Assembly (NCBI GenBank): GCA_009363875.1
Contig: CM018690.1
Coordinates: 37,143,445 to 37,207,444 of the forward strand
Length of the DNA: 64,000 nucleotides
Direction: 5' to 3'
Source: Mikania micrantha
Taxonomy: Eukaryota > Streptophyta > Magnoliopsida > Asterales > Asteraceae
Each line of letters begins with the position of its first letter. The first letter of the stretch is position 1. The notes under the pieces were generated by a model. That model made no database searches and was not told the DNA's origin. It was given only the letters and a program-made list of their open reading frames with translations. Below, in pieces: positions 55,618-64,000 of the stretch. A program made the translations under genes and the position numbers.

Positions 55618-58600
55618 TGTCACACCCCGGCCGGCGGGAACGGATCGGGTTTTCCCGTCGGGCGAAAGTTTCCCGGGGCGCGATATCGTGAGTGATAATC
55701 GAATGATCAGATTGTTTACATAGCACATGATAATAAATGAGAAATGCTAACACATCAATGATATAAAATTACAAGATTAAATTACAACGTATCGTTCATA
55801 ATTTAACCAGGTAAATCTATCAAAAGAATCAATGAAACTATATCTTGTGTCTGTACAAGATATACAAAAGATGATTAATGTTCTTGTTATCCAAAAGTAT
55901 GCAATCACAAAAGTAGCTAGGTCTTCTAAAAGTCCACTAGCTATGTCCTGGTAATCATAGTGACTAAACCTGTTCGTCACCTGAGAAAACATGCATTTAA
56001 ACAAAGTCAACACTAGGTTAGTGAGTTCATAAGTTTAGTAATTGAAAACCATTGAATTCTTGTCAATCATGTTCACAGCGTTTCACACAAGTTGTATTGT
56101 TAATTGATTCCCATGTTTCACACTATGTCCTCTCCATGGTTATATGTACAGATAGTGTCTCATCCAGCCAAGCATGCTTATATATAGGGCATACGAAAGG
56201 GTCAAGCCTAGACGCCATCCCACCACATGCTCAACTGAACTCAACACTACCTGTAATACAACGATGGATACCCATCTCCATTCACTCATGATTTCCCGGT
56301 ATGTTTATCCAAATAATGTAAAAGAAAGAGACGTAATTATCTCTGTTAGCCATTCCTTACGGAATAGCCCGGCATGTAAAATAAACCAATAATTGAATAA
56401 AGAGACATAAGAATCTCTGTTAGCTATTCCTTACGGATTAACCCGGCATGCACAATAACCCAATGAAACAAGTAAGAGACGTATTCGTCTTTGTTAGCTA
56501 TTCCTTACGGATTAGCCCGGCGTGTAAGATATCATGCTCGATATCTAGAACGAAACTTAATAGTTTCTGTAGCTAATCATTACTGATTAGTCTGACATGT
56601 AAAATACCCAAACAATTGAATAAAGAGACATAATTGTCTCTGTTAGCTATTCCTTACGGATTAGCCCGGCGTGTAAGATATCATGCTCGATATCTAGAAC
56701 GAAACTTAATAGTTTCTGTAGCTAATCATTACTGATTAGCCCGGCATGTAAAATACCCAAACAATTGAATAAAGAGACATAATTGTCTCTGTTAGCTATT
56801 CCTTACGGATTAGCCCGGCATGCACAACAATCCAATGAAATAAGTAAGAGACGTAATCGTCTCTGTTAGCTATTCCTTACGGATTAGCCCGGCGTGTAAG
56901 ATATCCTCCCACCATATCTATTGGAATGAATAAATTCCCTATATTTTATGAATGTTATTAATTAGAATTGATAGCACCTCTCGTGCCCAGTGTGATTTTG
57001 TTAAATTACCCCAAGCCCTAGTGATTGGTGTTCATGGTTTATCCATTTGCTCTATGGTTGTGTAACCGGCATCCTCTGACGGTTATAATATGTGCTCTAA
57101 TTAGAGTCTTAATAAGTAGTCATAATGTGGGACTTGCCATCTCGAAAGCGTGCGCTCGTAATATCCTCCTCGATATCACGAGTAATTGTCTCAACTATTA
57201 TCTTCTTGTTGAGTGTTCTTACTAACTTGAACGAAGTGATATAAGAACTTGTATTATACACAATGTTAGTAAAGTGTGAATGATCTTGTTACCATGTAGT
57301 TACACAATCATGAATATCATTCTTGTTATTTGTAATTGTTATTGACATAATATCCCTTGATTTCCCCGTTGTTCTATCGTATAAGAATTATGCACAGTTG
57401 TAAGATATGTTCTTAGCAACTTACAATATCCTATGGTGTTAATGTGTCACAATTCTAGGTTAGCATGTAGCATCCTAGCTATTTCAGGTATGTTATAATC
57501 AAACAATCAATCATGTAATGATAAACGATAATAAAGATAAACAATTATTATCTAAATCATAAGATAAGCAATATGTTAATAGAACTTTTAAGTAAATAAA
57601 AGTTTAGCATGTTTCTCAGCCCCGAGCTTTGAAATCAGTAAAGATTAAGAAAAGGGGCATATGAACTCACCTTATGTTGCAGTGGTTGACTTAGCTTAAA
57701 ATAAGGAATGCACGCGCTCTTTGTTGTTCTTGTCGTTGGTTTCACGATCCTGTATTGATTTCACATTATATTTAACTTAAGTGTATGTGTCTTTGAGTGA
57801 TTGTTTGTGTGTGTCCTGGTGTTAACCCTTACCGTTGGCTAACCCTCTTGGTCTTGATCATCATTCGGCCTTGAATTTCCTTGTGTGACTTATACACTAA
57901 CACCTAATCCAATTTATTTAATTTATAATATTATATCACACTTGTTTTAACCAAATTAGAATTCTGTCAAAAATAGTTCTTAAGTGTTAGGTTTATGCAT
58001 TTTCAAAACCTTTTCATCCTTGAATAACACTTGTTTATTAATCTTTTTCTTGTGTATGTTGTGTCCCAAAGAAAATCACGTGGCCGAATGTGTAGTTCTA
58101 GACCCAATAGAACATCCCGATATAATTCCATAGTGTGTGTCAACTTAATTGTTATTGAGTTGGTCCTAATCAAGGATGGCCCGAAAGAGTAGTCATGGGC
58201 CCAACAAGTTCTCATGGGCCACGCAAGTGTTGTTCGGCCCAAAGTTAGCTATTCAATTAGGTCAAAAGAATGATGTTGGATCTGTGTAGTCAATTGGGCT
58301 CATAGGGATTTGGGTCAAAGCCCAAAATAGTTGGACCAACGAACTTGTTGTTGGGTCGGTCTGATTGGGTTATAGAAAGATCTGGGCCGATGTGTCTAGG
58401 TTGGGCTGAAGCTATATAATGGCTGAAGAGTTTGCTGTGTGCCGAAGTGTTTCAGTGGGCCTGATCAGATTTTTATGTGGGCCGAACTAATGAACATAGC
58501 CTAGATATATGCTTGGTCAATCTGTTAATTTGTCGAGGTCCAAGGAAAAGAAAATGGTCGACTAGTGGCAGACGTAAGCACACCGGTTTAGCCATCTAGA

Positions 58601-60075
58601 GGGGCAGTGAACCTTCTGGTTTTCAAGATGGCCAGGTTCGGTGGCTTCTTAGGTTCGCAACAGTGCATGAAGGTTAGGTTAACTGATGGGGTTCGCCCCA
58701 TGCAAAGGTTCGGCCATGTGGGTTCTTGGGCATTACAATGGTTCGGCTATAGTTAAGCATGACAGGTTCGTTGCTGCTGCGGGGTAGGGTTCGGCCATGG
58801 GTTCGGGACACACCCATGGTTCGTCTGACGAGTGAAGGTTCGGTGAAGACACAGGTTCGCGTGCAAGGGTTATGCTATCTTGAAACCCAACTCCAAAAAG
58901 GTTTGCGGGCTTCCTTTTTCAGTCGAGGTTGGCTCTACCAATTCCCCTGCGAACCTACACCTTCAACCATCATCATCTTCCATCGAACATTAGGGTTCTA
59001 GGGCTGTCTATACATCATGGGCGTGCCAGAGAAGGTTTTCGAAGGAGTGTGGTTCGAAGTATGTACTGGTTAATCGGTTGTATGTGTGTAACGACTAAAG
59101 GGTTTAGAAAACCCTAAAATTTCAGATCTTCAATGCTTCGTACCTTGTTTTTGGTTGAACAAACGTGTAGATCTGTTGTACTTCTTAGTAGAGGACTACT
59201 CAAGCTTCGTTTAGGCACTGAGTTTCATTTGAGAGAGTTAGGAGGATTTGAAGATCAATTTCTTTAGAGAGAGGGTGTTGGACGGGAAATGCTTTGTAGA
59301 GAGAGAGAAATATATGAAAAATGAAGTGAAAAGCTTCATTTGATGTGTATATACCCCGCGGGTATTAGGGGTCGTTTCGGTTGCTCGGTTTGCGTCTTCG
59401 TCGCGTATCCGGAATTTAAACGCGTAATCGAAATGTTATAAATAGAAGAAAGGTTATTTTAATTATTTTGATGAGTTTCAAAATTGTAAAATGTTATTTA
59501 TTTTATTTTATTAATTTATTTTCGTTCGTGCCGTGTTTTCGTTACCGTTTCGTCAGAAAACGTCGCTTACGCACGTTTTTGTACAGAGCGCTAACTGTAC
59601 GAACACGATCGTACGTTTGACTTTCTGATTTGGTTTTCTACTTATCAGTTGTCATTCAAAACGTTAAACTCACAGATATGTTTGTGTGAATCTTCACCCA
59701 CGCAAACACACTGTCAGTTCGTTATTCTAAAACAACACTGTTAATTATGTTTGAATTATGTTTCCTCACTGTCGGACTCAACTACACATCCTGTTATCAC
59801 ATTGTTTTCACATTGAATTGTCGGTCATCTGATTCCTGTCATCTATGGATATCAGATCGCAACCGATTTGTTATTGTTATTCGCTTGAACACTGTTGTTT
59901 CTCTTGAGTTGTTGTATTTACTGTATTTAAGTTTTCACTTAAACACATACAACTGTGGTTTGTTTTCAGAGTTCTGTTGTCACACAACTGTTTACGCACT
60001 GTATTTACACACAGTAGATGGTGAAAGTACACACACCGTACGGACTTGCCGGACGGTTTGGTCCTGGTTGTCACA
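55618..60075 (-). mobile_element. Solo LTR of a relative of the young Gypsy element
   Basis: It begins TGTCACACCCCGGCCGGCGG and ends GGTTGTCACA, with a perfect 5-bp duplication TCTTA at 55613-55617 and 60076-60080. Layout and many segments match the 4315-bp LTRs at 16058 and 23882 (CCCGTCGGGCG, TTCCCGGGGCGCGATATCG, TCAGCCCCG), but it is clearly diverged. At 4458 bp with no internal region, it is a solo LTR left by recombination between two LTRs. It holds a 75-bp minisatellite (56330-56910) and a GGTTCGGCC/GGGCC-rich stretch. Frames such as 59747-60235 have no domain. Confidence 0.93.
56330..56910. repeat. 75-bp minisatellite in the solo LTR
   Basis: Eight units with the core GTTAGCTATTCCTTACGGAT followed by TAGCCCGGCATG, spaced about 75 bases. 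Two units have ACTGATTAG instead of ACGGATTAG, and a second link with ATATCATGCTCGATATCTAG appears twice, giving a partly higher-order pattern. Confidence 0.85.
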
Positions 60076-60340
60076 TCTTATATCTCAAATAATGGATGTG
60101 CATGTTGGTGAACCTTGGAGCTTGTTGTCTAGTTGGTCTTCCATGTGCTGTTACTTTAACATTTGTGTACAATCTTGGAGGGAAGGTGATCGATTTCTTG
60201 TTCATTTGTTACCTTTGAGGATTTTACTTTGTTAAATTTGTTGAAAGGGTTTGTGGATGGGGATCATTTGTGGGAGTGTGGTTCAGGCGTTGATGTTGTT
60301 AGTAATCACATGTACAAAGTACAAGCTGGGAGCTAGAAGC

Positions 60341-61543
60341 ACGACATCTGACATCGACTCATACTTTTTATTTGGTTGTTTATAATTCAGTGTGTTAAAA
60401 CTCATTAAGTTCTAGTCGAGTGGTGTGGTAGAGAATATGGATTAATCGGATCATAATTTTATATTAGATTTTTTCAAAATTATATGCATATAGTCAAATA
60501 TTCAATATAAGTTTTATAAAAATTATACCGTCTAAAACTGATTTTACAATACTGTTATAATTATACACTACTAGAAAAGATTATTTCTCCAACGAAAATC
60601 TATTTCAAAATTTCTAGTATTATTAAGAATATCATCATTTAGAGTGTCATATGTTGAGTAATGTCATTGCATGTGAGAAAGGCGATAAATAGGGTGAACT
60701 CAAGCACCAATCCAATGATTAACATATCATGATGCCAACATTGCACTTTGAATAATAGCTGCTCAAGTATCTTGGAGTATATGTTAAAATCTAAATTTTA
60801 GTAGTTGTGTTCAAATTGTACTACACATTATCGATAAAATCTAAATTAGTAGTAGTTGTGAGCTGACTAGGATCATAAGCCAACTAGTTTTATATCCGTT
60901 TGGTATTCGGATAATGTAATGTCATAATAACGAATCCGTATTTCATTGCATTCTAACTTCTAAACAGTTATATGTTTAAGATAAAGTCTATGGGGTTGAC
61001 CTTGTGAGACATTGTTGATTACCAAATTTAACATGCTTTTGTTAACCACACAACTTACAGTTTCAAGATCTAGTTGTTGTTTATTTTAATGGAATTGAAT
61101 GTAAAGTAATATTAAAGAGTTGGAGATTTGGAGTACACACTCATTTAATATGTCTGAGCTCCTAACTAGATGCGAGGATCAAGGGGTCCGCGCCCCTTGT
61201 ATGAAATTTACTTATTTCTTGTGATCGAAATTTCCTTGACCCAAGATTTGACTAGCGAATATACCCGCCAAAACCAGCCGCCAATAACCGGCTTGCAGTT
61301 GGTTGGTGTTTAACATAGAAGATCAACTCACAGTGGAAGAGCAATCAAGAAATTCGTATCACAAAATTATCTCTGTTGGTTATCCTAAAATCAAATTCCT
61401 TGAACTCGAAAAGGTAGGAATATTGATTTCGGATAATGATTTCATACACGATACGATAGATATCCTAGTTTTGGTTGACAAATTTCTCCAACAATCGAAT
61501 CAGTATTATGTGTTATTCAATGGCGGAATCCTGTGAAAAGTAA
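60341..61543. other. Spacer with a possible CACTA-type end, no gene seen
   Basis: CACTACTAGAAAAG at 60566 looks like a CACTA transposon terminus and TTTTAGTAGTTGTG near 60797 like a degenerate opposite end, but no matching TSD was found. The frame 61303-61536 has no recognisable domain. Confidence 0.4.
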
Positions 61544-61756
61544 TACTACGAACTTCACGAAATTGGACAAGTTTGAAGGAGTGGATTTTTGTAGATGGCA
61601 GAAAAAGATGCATTTCCTGTTAATCACGTTGAAAGTTGTGTACTGTTGAGTACTCCGATTCCATAAGCAAATAATGAAGACGGTGAGACTCTGATACAGA
61701 CCTGCAGGAGGAACAAGTGGGATAACGATGATTACATATGTCGTGGACATTATGTG

Positions 61757-62476
61757 TAGGGATGGCAATGGGCCGGGTTTGGGACGGGTTTGAGTAATCC
61801 CAGTCCCATACCCGTTTAAAAAAGTATGTCCTATACTCGTCCCAAAACCCATCGGGTATCTATCGGGTATTTACCCGTCGGTATTGGGTATCCCGGCGGG
61901 TTTCGGGTATCCCGGCGGGTTTAGCTAAATATACTCGTTGAGAATAACTGGTTTGAAACACATCGGGTATCGGGTAACTAATAATAAATTTATTTTTTTT
62001 ATAACAAAAAACTATATGTTAAATATGCCAAGGACAAACTATTAATATATCAAATATCATGAAATTTCAAAATGCCATAAGTTGATTACCATCGTTCAAG
62101 ATAAACAAAAAAAAAATAACAATTAAGAAAATGGTTCAAAAAAATATTGCAATTACCACAAAAAAAAACCAAAGATAAAAAAAGAAACAAATTATATGAA
62201 CAATTTTAAAGTTCAAAAAGAATAAAAAGAAACAAATTTTATCTACTTCAAATGTATACAAATGGGTATTTATAATCGGGTAAACGGGCATATATAATCG
62301 GGTAATCGGGACGGGTAAACGCGTATATGAACAAATCCCAAGCCCGTCCCATACCCGCGAAAATTCGAAAAATTAATCCCATAGACGGCCCAATACCAAT
62401 CGGGTTAGGGAATACCCGTCCCATATGTAGCTGGTTTCGGGTATACCCGTCGGGCGCGATTTTTTTGCCATCCCTA
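61757..62476. mobile_element. hAT MITE (GGGATGGCAA type), copy 2
   Basis: Its TIRs are TAGGGATGGCAA and TTGCCATCCCTA, with a perfect 8-bp duplication ATTATGTG (61749-61756, 62477-62484). It is 720 bp and inserted in the gag of Copia element 5; removing it restores the gag frame (CRGHIMCDSLFD). It shares long segments with copy 1 and has extra CGGGTATCCCGGCGGG repeats near its left end. Confidence 0.93.
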
Positions 62477-62557
62477 ATTATGTGTGACTCTCTATTTGAT
62501 ATTTATCATAATCATGAAGCTGCTGATGAATAATAGGATTCCCTTGAATCAAAATAC

Positions 62558-62839
62558 ATGCTAGAAGATGCTTCTAATAAAACTTTCTTGGTTAGAGGTA
62601 AGGGTGTTGCTCAGTTAGAGTATTCAAGGGTTATTGGCAGCCTGATGTATCTGATGACATGTACACGGCCAGACTTAACATATGCTGTGAGCAGGCTAAG
62701 TAGATATACTAGTAATCCTAGCTCTGAACATTGGAAGAGCATGACAAGATTACTAAGGTACTTAAGATACACAAAAAACTATGGGTTGCACTATGGCCGA
62801 GATCCAGCTATGATAGAAGGATATAGTGATGCAAACTAG
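62558..62839 (+). pseudogene. Fused gag-RT frame of Copia element 5
   Basis: A 93-residue open frame that starts in gag (MLEDASNKTFLV) and continues without a break into RT/RNase H (AQLEYSRVIGSLMYLMTCTR). The deletion junction therefore lies inside an open frame and kept the phase. It ends at a stop after EGYSDAN. It is not a host gene. Confidence 0.75.
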
Positions 62840-62887
62840 ATATCCGATATCAAATATTCCAAATCCACAAGTGGTTATGTGTTCACC

Positions 62888-63200
62888 TGTAATAACCGAA
62901 AAATTTTGTAACCTATTAATAAACGTGCGAAATTTCGGTAACCGTTTAAGTCCAAAATTTATATAAACGTTCGTAAAGTAATTACGATCAAAAGGATATA
63001 AACGATAGAAAATATCTGATTATGTATGGACACGTTATAAAGCCTATTAATAACGTGCAAAATTTCTGTGACCGTTTGGGTTCGAAATTTTTATGAACGT
63101 TCCCGAAGTAATTACGATCACATTAATATAAGCGGGACCGTTATACGATAAAGTATGAACACGATATAAGCTCGTAAATATTAAAAATATGTGAGCAAAG
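62888..63200 (+). repeat. Start of another LTR, running off the window
   Basis: It begins TGTAATAACCGAAAAATTTTG directly after the Copia RNase H sequence. It carries a roughly 120-bp tandem duplication (AACGTGCGAAATTTCGG...AATTACGATCA twice). A relative lies on the minus strand at 28605-28815. That it is an LTR is inferred from the TG start, the abrupt junction and the related copy. Confidence 0.5.
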
Positions 63201-64000
63201 TAGAAGGGGGTTTTAAAAATATTAGCAAAAACTAGAAGGGGCCAATATGTAACTTCAAAAATTAATTCAATGTCATGCAATTGACACCATGATGCATGCA
63301 TACGTATGTAAATTTGAATGTTTATCCATTCAATATAAATGGATGAACACAAGCAGAAAACCATCGTCTACCTTATTGTTTCATACTCACCAACCGACTC
63401 AAATTTTCGAGCAAACTTGAATAGCAATAATTATTGAAAATTAATGATCGAGGAAGAATCAAGAAGAATCGATCGGACTGATACACATCGTTAAGGTAAG
63501 TGTTCACGATTCTCATCTCGTGTTAGTTTAGTTTTGATTGATTAAAGAGACCAACACCATGTTTAGACAGAGTTTTGATTTTGTATGATGAACATGAACT
63601 TGATTGGTTGGAGCCCAATTTCATCTAGATAATGATCAAGTTTTCATGAGTTTTATGAGGGTATATTATGTATGCTCTTCCGGTTGCCTTAAACCAATGT
63701 TATTATACAGTAAGTTTAGCAGCGCCCTAAGACGAATTAATTAAATAAGAGAATACGCTTATCTAAGCCGAGCAAATAAGTAATCTTTAAGCATAACAAG
63801 ATTGTAGAGATAAAAATGGTCAAAATGAGTGTAAGCGAAATTTTGAAACAAAGCTCCGAATGAAAGTTACGACATGCTGAAGTTTCGAGCGGTAATCGTA
63901 AATTTGAGCACCTTCATGATAAGGTTATAATCATGATAGTATATGCATATTAATAAGATATTATTCTGAAGTGAGAAAGTAAGGAAAGGAAGAAAAGCTA
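63201..64000. other. Window end, probably LTR interior, no gene seen
   Basis: AT-rich, no recognisable coding sequence on either strand. It is likely the continuation of the LTR-like sequence that starts at 62888. Confidence 0.4.

Larger units (their letters stand above)
51887..60340 (+). pseudogene. Tandem MATE pseudogene, broken by insertions
   Basis: Exon equivalents of the neighbouring gene can be matched: 1 (51887-52111), 2 (52510-53039), 3 (53059-53145), 4 (55505-55561, same 57-base length), 6 (about 60082-60185) and 7 (about 60248-60340). Exon 5, with the TRVSNELGAG motif, is missing. The start MDQEQYFKLIGV runs into a stop. Exon 1 later reads EVKLQVMLAGPFIVVSFLQY but shifts frame before its end. 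Exon 2 has a stop (GIGGAL-stop-TLCGQSYGA) and more shifts. Intron 2 has shrunk to 19 bases. Intron 3 contains the TIR element at 53212-55478 and the solo LTR at 55618-60075 lies between exons 4 and 6. The product would have been a DTX-type transporter; it is not functional. Confidence 0.9.
61544..62887 (+). mobile_element. Copia element 5: internally deleted remnant
   Basis: A gag piece (61544-61756, KLDKFEGVDFCRWQKKMHF and RRNKWDNDDYICRGHIM) continues after the hAT insertion at 62485 (CDSLFDIYHNHEAADE) to EDASNKTFLV. At about 62595 it is joined directly to the late RT/RNase H part (EYSRVIGSLMYLMTCTRPDL, then GYSDAN, stop, SKSTSGYVFT). Protease, integrase and most of RT are deleted. No LTRs are identified. 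The RNase H part ends where an LTR-like sequence begins at 62888. Confidence 0.82.

Noticed and set aside
58003..60235. ORFs 58003-58242, 58759-59117 and 59747-60235 as genes
   Set aside because: All lie in the solo LTR and have no recognisable domain or splice support.
60566..60810. CACTA transposon between CACTACTAGAAAAG and TTTTAGTAGTTGTG
   Set aside because: Ends match poorly and no 3-bp duplication was found; kept only as a remark.

Overview
This window comes from a flowering-plant nuclear genome, probably a eudicot; Asteraceae is a guess from the repeat types only. It is AT-rich, its genes have GT-AG introns, and most of it is transposable-element sequence in several age layers. I see no bacterial, phage or CRISPR features.

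Host genes. Three host gene units are supported. (1) An intact three-exon gene for a plant intracellular Ras-group LRR protein (PIRL family, 504 codons) at 30663-32569, plus strand. (2) An intact eight-exon MATE (DETOXIFICATION-type) transporter gene at 36516-51025, plus strand. Its exons join in frame to a 494-residue protein although intron 1 is 12.3 kb long. (3) A decayed tandem MATE copy at 51887-60340. It has stops and frame breaks, a shrunken second intron, no exon 5, and insertions of an interrupted TIR element and a 4.46-kb solo LTR.

Region by region. 1-3053: AT-rich spacer with two tRNA-derived SINEs. 3054-9338: a non-autonomous Ty3/Gypsy-like element with about 1.45-kb LTRs, a broken gag and protease, no RT or integrase, and a 74-bp tandem array before the 3' LTR. 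9339-16057: spacer with a CCTAGGCGG-type TIR element, a 2.6-kb fold-back structure and three SINEs. 16058-28196: a very young Gypsy element in minus orientation with two 4315-bp LTRs, TSD CTATC and a tRNA-Met primer site. It keeps a zinc-knuckle gag-like ORF and integrase plus chromodomain but lacks capsid, protease and RT/RNase H. It sits in a local minisatellite. 28197-30662: minisatellite, LTR fragment, Helitron-like end and a SINE with a 17-bp TSD. 32570-36515: spacer with a Mutator-like MITE (9-bp TSD), a hAT element (8-bp TSD) and a SINE. 36819-49113: MATE intron 1, holding Copia elements nested four deep plus a hAT MITE. 60341-64000: Copia remnant with a hAT insertion in gag, then the start of another LTR running off the window.

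How it fits together. The PIRL gene (predicted cytoplasmic scaffold) and the MATE gene (membrane efflux carrier) are adjacent but show no shared function. Most of the rest is an insertion record that can be ordered from TSDs and nesting. Several young elements lack their own polymerase, so they must have been mobilised in trans. I found no convincing new biological system. The strongest leads are the young polymerase-less Gypsy element, the gag-protease-only element with its hairpin-rich array, and the intact MATE gene carrying a 12-kb nested intron. All calls come from reading the sequence; no alignment or database search was run.
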